NCBI GenBank assembly: GCA_025963875.1 | Contig: JAOPZY010000159.1 | Coordinates: forward strand, 1 to 32,034 | Direction of reading: 5' to 3' | Origin: Actinomycetota bacterium | Lineage (GTDB): Bacteria; Actinomycetota; CADDZG01; JAHWKV01; JAOPZY01 | Length of the DNA stretch: 32,034 nucleotides | Shown: in pieces, positions 1-8,300 of the stretch | Layout of the letters: each line of letters starts with the position of its first letter | How positions within the stretch are numbered: the stretch's first letter is position 1 | The notes under the pieces: model-generated | Told to the model about the DNA's origin: nothing | What the model saw: the letters and a program-made list of their open reading frames with translations, nothing else | Databases searched by the model: none | Program-made: the position numbers and the translations under genes

Positions 1-2
1 GC

Positions 3-185
3 TCCGGATTGCTCGGGAGTCTCCTCGCCGACCTCCTGAACGTCGTCGGCGGTGTGGTGGTGCCGCTGGTGCTCGGTATCGTGGGCAGCCTCACCAGTCT
101 CCTGGGCATCACCGTCGGCAGTGCGGACTACGTTGGGATCCGGCCCATGGATCCGGTGTGTGCCGCCCCGAAGCTCGCGAGCTAG
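3..185 (+). CDS. C-terminal end of an unrecognised protein (5' truncated)
   Basis: An open frame enters from the left edge in frame 3 and ends at TAG 183-185. About 60 residues are visible. They are hydrophobic and rich in Leu, Val and Gly, with a membrane-like stretch (VVVPLVLGIVGSL) followed by a short polar tail ending MDPVCAAPKLAS. No start or domain is visible, so I do not assign a function. The tail loosely recalls C-termini of actinobacterial Tad/TadG-like pilus-assembly proteins, but that is a weak impression. It converges on the ABC permease gene with only 16 bases between the stops. Confidence 0.45.
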   Translation, partial: SGLLGSLLADLLNVVGGVVVPLVLGIVGSLTSLLGITVGSADYVGIRPMDPVCAAPKLAS

Positions 186-201
186 AGGACTGGGCGGCCG
201 A

Positions 202-1893
202 TCAAGCGCTGATGAGGTCGCGACGGCGGAACAGCGCTGCACCGCCGAGCGCGCCGGCGGCCCCCAACGCCACCATCGCAGCCGCGCTGCCCCAACGCGG
301 CGGGGCTGCCGGGGCCGGAGCCAGGTGATAGAGGATGGACGTGTCCAGCACCCAGTGGCTCGTGTTGATCACCGATCCGACGAACTCGACGAGGAAGCTC
401 CAGGCGATGATCCCGTAGGTCACCGGTGTCACGAGCCGTGGGAGGGCCCCGTGCACCAGGGTGCCGGCCCCGAGTAGGAGCACCGCCGGTGGGACCGCGT
501 TCAGGCCGCCCTGGAGCAGGCTGCCGAAGCCCACCCCGCTGTGCTGGGTGACGGCACCAATCCATGTTGCTGCCCCCGCCACCAGACCGAGGCCCGCGAG
601 GATCCCGGCCTCCACGCCCAGGCGTCCGGCCAGCCATGACCACCGTCCGATCGGGCGGACCAGCAGGTTGTCCAGGCGGCCGGTGGCCTCCTCCTCCCGG
701 TTGGCCGCCGTCTGCCCCGCTGCCACGAGTGTCAGGGCGATCGCGGAGATGAGAAACGAGAGACCGAGGTACGCAACCACGCCCCCGTTGCGGCCCCCGA
801 GCCTTCCCAGGGCACGCTCGACCGCGGCCGAGCCGGTGACCGCTGTGGCGGCCCCCTTGGCGATGAGACCCTCGACGAAGCCCATCCCGGCAACCGCGAC
901 CAACCATGCCAGCGCGGTGGGCCGCAGCAGGCGGAGGCCGAGCCCGGTGGGGCTGTCGAGCAGCCGGGTCCTCGGGGGGGCGGTGTCGCTCTCGGGCAGG
1001 ATGCTGTCGCCCATGTCGCGGGCCCCGGCGAGCTGCACCGCGGCGACGGCGAGGCCGGCGGTGAACACGCCGATGGGCACGAGCGGCAGCAGGTGCGTCC
1101 CGACCAGGGGGCGGATCTCCTCGACCCAGCCCAGCGGGCTGGCCCAGCGTAGCCATCCCAGCGCCGGGCTCACGTCGGCCACCATCCGGAGCAGGTACGC
1201 CACGCCGAGGCAGGCTCCGGCGATCGTGGCGGCCCGGCGGCGGGTGCGGGCGAGCTGGCTGGTGAAGGCCCCGACCGCGAGGAACATCGCTGCGCCGCAG
1301 GTGATCGAGAGGGCGTAGAACACCCAGGCCCTGGGCGACAGCGCCGGATGCACCGTCGCGCCGTCGGCGACTGCGGCGATGGCGGTGACGCAGAGCAGGA
1401 CCAGCCATCCCATGGCCAGCCCGGCCACCCCCTGCGCAGCGGCCCGCCGGCGCGTGGTCTGCCCGCAGACCAGCAGCTCCCACCGACCCGCCTCTTCCTC
1501 GCCCCGCAGGAGGCGAGTCGACGCCAGGAGGCCCCAGACGGCGCCGATCGCCGTGAGCGTGACGCTCGTGCGCCAGGAGGCGAAGCCGGCGACGGTGTCG
1601 ATGCGACGGGCGGGGCCGATGAGCGCCTGGAGCCCCACGTTGGCACTGAACGACCGGGCAAGCTGCTCTCTCGCTGCCTGCGTCTTGTACGTGAGTGCGA
1701 AGCCCGAGATCGAGCCGACGACGTAGGCAGCGAAGACATAGCCCCACGCGATCACCGACCGCACCGCCCTGCGGGCAACGAAACGGGCGATCACCGTCGT
1801 GGGGGAGTGGCCGGCCGGCTGAACCGACGGCCTCGGGGACCGCGTCAGGGTCTCAGTGGCCGCCGTGGGCCAGCTCCGTCTGAGGTGCTCCAC
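202..1893 (-). CDS. ABC-2 type exporter permease, two-module (TnrB3-like)
   Basis: This is a 563-residue polytopic membrane protein, the permease of an ABC exporter whose ATPase is the overlapping upstream gene. It has two similar halves, each with about six hydrophobic segments: residues ~40-300 and ~325-563. That is the layout of fused permeases annotated as exporters of polyketide antibiotics or tetronasin. Each half contains the charged segment seen in these proteins (RGEEEAGRWELLV near 130; REEEATGRLDNLLV near 395). The chosen GTG start overlaps the ATPase gene by 41 bases. The first ~33 residues are poorly hydrophobic, so an in-frame GTG at 1794 is a possible alternative. The substrate cannot be told from sequence. 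Drug or lipid export is inferred from the family. Confidence 0.82.
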   Translation of the reverse strand: MEHLRRSWPTAATETLTRSPRPSVQPAGHSPTTVIARFVARRAVRSVIAWGYVFAAYVVGSISGFALTYKTQAAREQLARSFSANVGLQALIGPARRIDTVAGFASWRTSVTLTAIGAVWGLLASTRLLRGEEEAGRWELLVCGQTTRRRAAAQGVAGLAMGWLVLLCVTAIAAVADGATVHPALSPRAWVFYALSITCGAAMFLAVGAFTSQLARTRRRAATIAGACLGVAYLLRMVADVSPALGWLRWASPLGWVEEIRPLVGTHLLPLVPIGVFTAGLAVAAVQLAGARDMGDSILPESDTAPPRTRLLDSPTGLGLRLLRPTALAWLVAVAGMGFVEGLIAKGAATAVTGSAAVERALGRLGGRNGGVVAYLGLSFLISAIALTLVAAGQTAANREEEATGRLDNLLVRPIGRWSWLAGRLGVEAGILAGLGLVAGAATWIGAVTQHSGVGFGSLLQGGLNAVPPAVLLLGAGTLVHGALPRLVTPVTYGIIAWSFLVEFVGSVINTSHWVLDTSILYHLAPAPAAPPRWGSAAAMVALGAAGALGGAALFRRRDLISA

Positions 1894-2779
1894 CGTCTGG
1901 CCCGTAGTGGGCGAGGAACAGCTCCTCGAGCGATGGCTCCCGGCTCAGCAGCTCCCGCACGTTCGTGCCGGCGAGCGCCTTCAGCAGGGGGTCCATGGGG
2001 CCGGTGACCTGGCAGCGGAGCCGGTTGCCGTCCACTGCCACGGCCTTCACGCCGGGCACCCCGGTGAGGTTCGGCGGCGGTCCCTCGAAGAGGATCTCCA
2101 CGCTGAGCGCAGAGAGATGTCGCATCTCCGCCAGCGTGCCGATCTCGACCAGGTGCCCGGCTCGCAGGATCCCCACCCGGTCGCACAGCGCCTCGACCTC
2201 GCTCAGGATGTGCGACGAGAGGAACACCGTCTGGCCGTTGGCCTTCGCCTCGGTCACCGACCGGCGGAACGCCTGCTCCATCAGGGGGTCGAGGCCGCTG
2301 GTGGGCTCGTCGAGGATGAGCAGGTCGGGCCGGCCCATGAGGGCGGCGATCAGCACCAGCTTCTGGCGGTTGCCCTTCGAGTAGGCCCGCACCTTCTTGG
2401 AGGGGTCCAGGTCGAACCGGGCGATGAGCTCCGCCCGGTAGGAGGGGTCGACCCTGCCCTGGACCTCACCGAGCAGGTGCAACGTCTCTTCGCCCGTGAG
2501 GGCAGGCCACAGCGTTGCCTCGCCGGGACAGTAGGCCAGGCGTTTGTGTGCCTCGACCACGTCGCGCTGGCTGTCCAGCCCGAAGATCTGCGCACCTCCC
2601 GCAGAAGGCCGCACGAGCCCGAGCAACAGCCGGATGGTGGTGGTCTTCCCGGCCCCGTTGGGACCGAGGTAGCCCAGGACCTCGCCCTGGGCGACGTCCA
2701 GATGCAGGTCGACGAGGGCCTCGACCCGTCCGAAGCGCTTCGTCAGCCCCTCCGCACGGATGGCGGGTGTCGACTCCAT
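1853..2779 (-). CDS. ABC transporter ATP-binding protein
   Basis: This 308-residue ATPase should power the permease encoded just downstream. Walker A is GPNGAGKTT (residues ~39-47). The signature region is the degenerate YSKGNRQKL rather than LSGGQ, as is common in drug-exporter ATPases. Walker B plus D-loop is LLILDEPTSGLDPL, followed by the switch His in SSHILSEVE. The C-terminal ~90 residues form the accessory domain typical of ABC-2 exporters (DrrA-like). The ATG at 2779 is preceded by GAGG at suitable spacing. The gene lies 49 bases after the GNAT gene on the same strand, so GNAT-ATPase-permease is probably one transcript. Confidence 0.9.
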   Translation of the reverse strand: MESTPAIRAEGLTKRFGRVEALVDLHLDVAQGEVLGYLGPNGAGKTTTIRLLLGLVRPSAGGAQIFGLDSQRDVVEAHKRLAYCPGEATLWPALTGEETLHLLGEVQGRVDPSYRAELIARFDLDPSKKVRAYSKGNRQKLVLIAALMGRPDLLILDEPTSGLDPLMEQAFRRSVTEAKANGQTVFLSSHILSEVEALCDRVGILRAGHLVEIGTLAEMRHLSALSVEILFEGPPPNLTGVPGVKAVAVDGNRLRCQVTGPMDPLLKALAGTNVRELLSREPSLEELFLAHYGPDGGAPQTELAHGGH

Positions 2780-2828
2780 CCTTTGCGACCTCGGCGACTG
2801 AAGGTGAAAAGGAAACGGCTACCAGATC

Positions 2829-3392
2829 TTACTCACCTCCACGTCCAGCGGCCGCCCGGGCCGCCCATTCGTCGGCCAGCGCCGCCCACCGTTCGTGATC
2901 GCGCCACACATCCCCGATCCTCAGGTACCGAGGGGAGAAGCCCTCCCGCTGGAAGCCGACGCGCTCGACGAGGGCCAGGGACGCAGTATTGGCGGGCTGG
3001 ACGTTGGCCTCGACCCGATGCAGCGACAAGTCTCCAAAGGCAAGCCGGAGGACGAGGGTGAGCCCCTCGGTCATGTAGCCCAGGCCGGCGTACGGCACGA
3101 ACGCGTAGAAGCCCAGGTAGGCCGACTGCAGGTTGCCCCGCTGGATGGCGCTCAGGTTGGCGAGGCCCACCAGCGCTTCGTCGTCGTTCCGGCGGATGAG
3201 CAGGCTCCGGAAGTTGTCCTCTCCGCAGCGAGCGACGTGGGCCCGGAAGGCGGCTTTGGTGGCGGGCGGCGAGACCCACGGGCGGTGGAGGGGGCGGCTG
3301 GCGGAGACCGCGGCGAGGAACTCCGGGGCGTGGGCGGGCTCCGGCGTCTGGAGGTGGACGCGGACCGGGGCCGCCTCCATCGCAACGTTCAT
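2829..3392 (-). CDS. GNAT family N-acetyltransferase (RimJ/RimL type)
   Basis: This predicted cytosolic acetyltransferase of the RimJ/RimL group would move acetyl from acetyl-CoA to an amine, possibly a protein N-terminus or a small molecule. Visible marks are a LVGLANLSAIQRG strand region, the beta-bulge and CoA-loop segment GLGYMTEGLTLVLRLAF, then LHRVEANVQPANTASLALVERVGFQREG, a hallmark of this family. I start it at ATG 3390-3392 (187 residues). The open frame extends upstream to 3425, but those 11 residues (MRYHRHAYHPR) look non-conserved and would cover the palindromic region shared with padR. It is divergent from padR and leads the ABC exporter group. The substrate is unknown. Confidence 0.85.
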   Translation of the reverse strand: MNVAMEAAPVRVHLQTPEPAHAPEFLAAVSASRPLHRPWVSPPATKAAFRAHVARCGEDNFRSLLIRRNDDEALVGLANLSAIQRGNLQSAYLGFYAFVPYAGLGYMTEGLTLVLRLAFGDLSLHRVEANVQPANTASLALVERVGFQREGFSPRYLRIGDVWRDHERWAALADEWAARAAAGRGGE

Positions 3393-3415
3393 CCTTGGAT
3401 GGTACGCATGCCGGT

Positions 3416-3459
3416 GATATCGCACTGCGATGTCGATATACGATATCGCTCAACGATAT
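3416..3459. promoter_or_regulatory. Palindromic GATATCG/CGATATC cluster, probable PadR operator
   Basis: The divergent GNAT/padR gap holds GATATCGC at 3416-3423 and again at 3442-3449 (26 bases apart), the perfect palindrome CGATATCG at 3441-3448, and further CGATAT copies at 3434-3439 and 3454-3459. The last one overlaps the padR start codon. Clustered inverted repeats between a divergent regulator and its neighbours are what an autoregulated PadR system shows. No clear ribosome site precedes padR, so its transcript may be leaderless. The assignment to PadR is inference. Confidence 0.55.
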
Positions 3460-3766
3460 GGACGTCGTGCGGGAGTTCCAGCGGGGGGCGATGCGCCTGC
3501 ATGTGCTGCACCATGCGGCGGCCGGCGAGGTGCACGGGGCCTGGCTCATCGAAGAGCTGGCCCGGCACGGCTACCCGGTGAGCCCCGGGACGATGTACCC
3601 GTTGCTCGCACGGCTGGAGGCCGCGGGCCTCCTCAGCTCGCGCCCGGAAGTTGTCGACGGGCGGCAACGGCGCCGCTACCGCGCCACGCCCGAGGGCCGG
3701 AAGGCGCTCGGCGCCTGCCGGCGGGCGCTGCGCGAGCTCGCCGGAGAAGTCCTGGCCCGGCGGTGA
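3458..3766 (+). CDS. PadR family transcriptional regulator
   Basis: This 102-residue protein consists of little more than the PadR winged-helix domain. The core is seen in GEVHGAWLIEELARHGYPVSPGTMYPLLARLEAAGLL, followed by the wing residues RRRYRATPEGRKAL. I choose ATG 3458, just before the first helix. An in-frame TTG at 3395 would add 21 residues read through the operator-like palindromes. It lacks the longer C-terminal dimerisation domain of full PadR proteins, as subfamily-2 members do. Its stop overlaps the GTG of chrA (GTGA), so the two are translationally coupled. Likely role: repressor of chrA and possibly of the divergent GNAT/ABC group. Confidence 0.88.
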   Translation: MDVVREFQRGAMRLHVLHHAAAGEVHGAWLIEELARHGYPVSPGTMYPLLARLEAAGLLSSRPEVVDGRQRRRYRATPEGRKALGACRRALRELAGEVLARR

Positions 3767-4917
3767 GCCCCGCCGACCCCCCGCGGGTCTCCCTCGCCAC
3801 CATCGCCCTCGAGTGGGGCCGCATCGGTGTCACGGGGTTCGGGGGGCCACCGGCCCACATCGCGGCGCTCCGCCGGCTCTGCGTCGAGCGCCACCGATGG
3901 CTGTCGGCCCAGGAATTCGAGGACGGCATCGCCGCCACGGGTCTCCTGCCCGGCCCGGCCTCGACGCAGCTCGCCATCTACTGTGCCTGGAGGCTGCGCG
4001 GCCCCGCCGGGGCGCTGGTCGGGGCGCTGTGCTTCGTCGTGCCCGGCCTCCTCGTGATCCTGGGTCTCTCCGCCCTGTTCCTTGAGGCACGCCCGCCCCT
4101 GCCGGTCCTCGGAGCGGCCGCGGGCGCGGGGGCAGCCGTGCCGGCGGTCGCGCTCCAGGCGGCGGTCGGCCTCCTGCCGGCCAGCCGGCGCCGGGCAGGG
4201 GACTCCGGCCGGTGGCGCTGGGGGTGCTACCTGGTCGCCGGGGCAGCGGCGGCGGCCGCGATCGGGCCCTGGCTCGTTGCGGTCATCGGCGCCTGTGGCG
4301 TCACCGAGGCGCTGTGTCGATCCGACCGCCGGCCACATTGGAGCGTCCTGGCGCTGCCGCTGGGGGTTGCGGCGGGCGCGGGCGGCCTGCTGTCCCTGAG
4401 CTGGGTGGCGTTCAAGGTGGGTGCACTGTCGTACGGGGGCGGTTTCGTCATCATCCCGCTCATGCAGCACGACACGGTCGTCTCGTATCACTGGATGACC
4501 AGCAGCCAGTTCCTGGCAGCCGTCGCCCTCGGCCAGCTCACCCCGGGACCCGTGGTGCTGACCGTGGCCGTGGTCGGCTACGCCGCCGCCGGGGCGGCGG
4601 GTGCCGTACTGGCGGCGGTCGTGGCCTTCGCCCCCTCCTATGGGTTCATCCTGCTCGGGGCGCCACATTTCGCCGCGCTGCGGGCGAGCTCCACGGTCCA
4701 GGGGTTCCTTGCCGGGGCGGGACCGGCGGCCGTCGGCGGTATCGCGGGGGCTGCCATCCCCCTGGGGCTTGCCCTCGGTCACCCCTGGCAGCTGGCGGTG
4801 CTGGCCGTGGCGGCGGCGTGGCTGCTCCTTCTGCGGCGAGGCGTCGTGAGCGCCCTCGGCGGGGCGGCTGCCCTCGGCGTGCTGGCGGCGTTTGCCGGGA
4901 TGCCAATGAGCCGCTGA
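3763..4917 (+). CDS. chrA: Chromate transporter ChrA, two-domain (CHR) form
   Basis: This 384-residue inner-membrane protein of the CHR superfamily is expected to expel chromate using the proton motive force. The start is GTG 3763, overlapping the padR stop. Two homologous halves are visible. The N-terminal half has GFGGPPAHIA (25-34) and LLPGPASTQLA (61-71). The C-terminal half has the matching SYGGGFVIIPLMQHD (from ~223) and QLTPGPVVLTV (from ~258). A short charged loop near 165-175 separates them. Length and duplication fit the long-chain ChrA class. Coupling to a PadR regulator suggests inducible expression. Chromate as the true substrate is inherited from the family; some members have other anion substrates. 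Confidence 0.88.
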   Translation: MSPADPPRVSLATIALEWGRIGVTGFGGPPAHIAALRRLCVERHRWLSAQEFEDGIAATGLLPGPASTQLAIYCAWRLRGPAGALVGALCFVVPGLLVILGLSALFLEARPPLPVLGAAAGAGAAVPAVALQAAVGLLPASRRRAGDSGRWRWGCYLVAGAAAAAAIGPWLVAVIGACGVTEALCRSDRRPHWSVLALPLGVAAGAGGLLSLSWVAFKVGALSYGGGFVIIPLMQHDTVVSYHWMTSSQFLAAVALGQLTPGPVVLTVAVVGYAAAGAAGAVLAAVVAFAPSYGFILLGAPHFAALRASSTVQGFLAGAGPAAVGGIAGAAIPLGLALGHPWQLAVLAVAAAWLLLLRRGVVSALGGAAALGVLAAFAGMPMSR

Positions 4918-4928
4918 GCTGGAGGTCG

Positions 4929-4970
4929 AATTCGGCGCCCAATTCACCGGCCAATTCTTCGCACCAATTC
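4929..4970. repeat. Four AATTC motifs at 12-13 bp spacing
   Basis: AATTC occurs at 4929-4933, 4941-4945, 4953-4957 and 4966-4970. The last three are preceded by CC (CCAATTC). The 12, 12 and 13-base spacing puts them about one helical turn and a bit apart. This could be a small tandem repeat or a regulator-binding array upstream of the candidate promoter at 5053. Confidence 0.5.
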
Positions 4971-5052
4971 GGCGGCGGTTCGCCTGGGCTCCCTCCGCAT
5001 TGCAACGCCTTCTACAGCTGGCCATTGGCGGGCCGCCAGCCAATGTCAAGGA

Positions 5053-5079
5053 TTGAACTTTTCGGCCATGGGGTATATT
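5053..5079 (+). promoter_or_regulatory. Possible promoter for the penicillin-binding protein gene
   Basis: TTGAAC (5053-5058) and TATATT (5074-5079) resemble -35 and -10 elements but are separated by 15 bases, shorter than the usual 17. This is the most promoter-like sequence in the gap. If used, the leader would be about 315 bases. Confidence 0.35.
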
Positions 5080-5399
5080 CATCTCTCCATGCCAGAGATG
5101 AGCGCGATGTGCCTTCTCGCAATTTTGGTCGCCACCGGCGGCTCACTTTGGCATCGCATCCTTCCCACCCCCCGGCCTCATCCCGTCGAGGGGCTCGTCA
5201 CGCCCACGTCCAGCCAGAGGTCTACCGTGCCGCAGCTCGGCGGCGGCAGCGTGCGGCTGGTCGGGGCCCGGGATACGAGATGCCTATCGGCCACACGAAC
5301 GTTGCCCGCCGCGTAGCTGCCGAACCACCTCCAGCAGCGCCGGCACCAGCCCCATTCGAGCTTTCCCGGCGCTGCTGAACACGAGCTCCGCCGGGACCG

Positions 5400-8300
5400 A
5401 TGTATCCGACGGAGTCCCCCGTGTCCTGGTCCTATCAGAAGGATTCCACCTGGCGGCGGCTGCCGGTCCCGCTTCCGGGACTGGGCCCCCTGTCCGGCGT
5501 CGCCTCGTTTCTGGCCAACCTTCCGCTGCTCGGGACCATCCTCGCCCTGATCGTGCTGCTCCTCGTGGGGGCGGTCGTGCTCGCCGGGGTCGTGCTCTTC
5601 GTGGTGCTCGGGCCCATTTCCATCCCGAAGGAGCTTCCATCTGCCACTGCCAAGACCACTACCGTCTACGCGCCGGATGGCAGCGTCATCACGAGCTGGC
5701 ATGGCGCCATCAACCGCCAGCCGGTCGCCCTGGACCGCATCTCCAAATATCTGCCGCAGGCGGTCGTCGCCGAGGAGGACGCCCGCTACTACTCCAATCC
5801 GGGCATCGATGTCCGCTCGGCGATCCGGGCGGCGATGGCCGACCTCCGGTCCGGCAAGGTCGTCGAGGGCGGCTCGACGATCACCCAGCAGTACGTGAAG
5901 GTTGCCTTCGTCGGCAACAAGCCCTCGCTCGGCCGCAAGATCCTCGAGGCCCGGATCGCCCTGGAGATCTCGCGCCACCTGAGCAAGAACGAGATCATGA
6001 ACCGCTACCTCAACACCGTGTACTTCGGCAACGGGGCCTACGGTGCGCAGGCGGCCGCCAGGGCCTACTTCGGCAAGGATGCCGCCGACCTGTCGATTTC
6101 CCAGGCGGCGATGCTGGCGGGGATCATCCACTCACCCGACCACGACTCGCCCCTGACGAACCCGGCGGGCGCCGAGGCCGACCGCCTCCGGGTCGTGGGC
6201 CGGATGGAGGCGTTGGGTCAGATCTCCCACGCCGAGGCCGACCAGGTTCGGGCCGACAAGCCCACCCTGGTCACGCCGGTCCCGGACAACCCCCACTTGG
6301 CGTGGTTCCTGGACGCTCTGCGCGCGCAGATGATCCAGCGCTATGGAGCGAAGGCCGTGTACGAGGGAGGCCTGCAGATCCACACGACGGTGGACGCGGG
6401 CATGCAGGCGGGAGCCGAGGCCACGCTGGCGGCGGCCCTCCCCAACCCCGCCGATCCGTACGGGGCACTCGTGACGGTCGATCCCGCCACGGGGTTTGTG
6501 AAGGCGGTTGTGGGGGGCCGGGCCTACGGCACCGAGAAGTTCAACATCGCGACGATGGGCCGGCGCCAGCCCGGCTCTGCGTTTAAACCCTTCGTGCTGG
6601 CGGCCGCCCTCGAGCACGGGATCTCGCCGCAGGCCTATTACCAGGGGCCGGCACGCCTCTGTCCCAAGGGATGGATTCCCGGCTGCGTCAGCAACTTCGG
6701 CGGCGAGTCCTTCGGCGGCATCAGCGTCACCGACGCCACGGTCAACTCCGTCAACACCGTCTATGCGCAGCTGATCCTCCAGGTCGGGCCGAAGGCCGTG
6801 GTCGATGTCGCGAAGGCGATGGGGATCCCCGCCCCCGGCGGCATCGTGCCCCCCCTGGTCGCCTGCAGGCCGGCCGGGAGCGACATCTGCCAGACCTACC
6901 TGCCGGCCGTCCCCTCGCTCGCCCTCGGCAGCGCCAGCGTGACGCCGCTGGAGATGGCATCGGCGTACGCCACCTTCGCCGCCGGCGGGGTCTACCGGGC
7001 CCCGAAGCTGGCGTCCCAGGTCGTCGATGCGACGGGGAAGGTCCTCGACGACGGACCCTCGCCCCCAGTGCAGGCCATCCCGTCGGCAGTCGCGGACCAG
7101 GTCACCCAGATCCTGCAGCAGGTGATCACCAGGGGCACCGGGACGGCAGCCGCCATCGGCCAGCCCGCCGCGGGCAAGACCGGGACGGCCACCGACTATC
7201 GCAACGCATGGTTCGTGGGCTACACACCGGCGCTCGCAACGGCGACCTGGGTGGGGTACCGGGACACGAACCAGTCCCTCCTGAACGTCGAGGGCGTGGC
7301 GCAGATGACCGGCGGGACGATCCCGGCCAAGATCTGGTCGAACTACATGAAGGGTGCGGTCGACACGTCTCCGCCCGTGACCTCGGTGACCTCCGGGCCC
7401 GCGGACGGGACGGCCACCAACCAGAAGACCCCCTCCTTCGGCGGCGCTGCCAGCGATGACGACGGGAGTGTGACCTCCGTGGAGGCGAGCGTCGACGGGG
7501 GACCGTTCGCCACCGCCGGGGTCTCCTGCGCGGGCTGCCCGGCCGCCAAGGTCACGTGGAGCTACGTAGCGCCCACCGCCCTGGCCGACGGCTCGCACAC
7601 CTTCGCCTTCCGCTCCATCGACACCGGGCAGCACGATTCCCCCCTCGTCACCCGGACGGTCACCGTCGACACGGTGCCGCCGGTGCCGGCCGGCGTGCAG
7701 GCCACGGGGGGCGGGACCACACTGACCCTCGCCTTCTCGAAGCCGTTGCTCTGCTCCTCGCTCTCCCCGGCCAGCTTCTCGGTCAGGCTGGGGGACCGCT
7801 CGGGTGTGGTCACCGGCGTCTCGTGCCCCGGCACCGCCTCGCCGTCGGTCGTCGTCACCCTCTCCTCCCCGCCCCGGGGAGGCGATCAGGTGGCGGTCAC
7901 GGTGGTCAACCTGAGGGCCGGTCCGACCGATCAGGCCGGCAACCAGGTGGCCGACCCCCGCACCGTGACGGCGACGGCCAGCAACGTCGCGCCGGTCGCC
8001 GGCATCACCGGCGGGATGCCGGACGCAACCCTCACGTCCAACGCCCAGCCCGGGTACCAGGGCACGACCCAGGACCCCGACGGCAACGTCACGTCCGTCG
8101 TGGCGAGCGTCGACGGCGGGCCCTTCAGCGACGCTGGGATTTCCTGCCAGGGCTGCTTCAACGGCGCCCCGGTGGGAGGGCCGGCGTCCTGGTCCTGGCG
8201 GGCGCCGCAGCGGCTCGTCGACGGCACCCACACCATCGCCGTGCGGGCCGTCGACAACGCCGCCGCAGTCTCGCCGGCCGTCACCCGCACGGTCACCGTG

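Larger units (their letters stand above)
4918..5399. other. 482-bp intergenic region before the penicillin-binding protein gene
   Basis: No convincing gene is seen here. A plus-strand open frame from TTG 5053 to 5316 lacks a ribosome site and its predicted protein resembles nothing I know. The first part (4918-5090) is richer in A+T than the surroundings. It holds the AATTC array at 4929-4970 and a promoter-like pair at 5053-5079. The remaining ~300 bases up to the start at 5400 would form a long 5' leader if that promoter is real. Confidence 0.5.

Noticed and set aside
5053-5316. An 87-residue plus-strand frame before the penicillin-binding protein gene
   Set aside because: TTG start inside a promoter-like hexamer, no ribosome site, no family resemblance.
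6132-8231. A 699-residue open frame on the minus strand under the penicillin-binding protein gene, and similar long antisense frames elsewhere
   Set aside because: They are by-products of high GC codon bias. Their proteins are low-complexity Gly/Arg/Asp/His strings with no domain, while the plus strand encodes recognisable enzymes.
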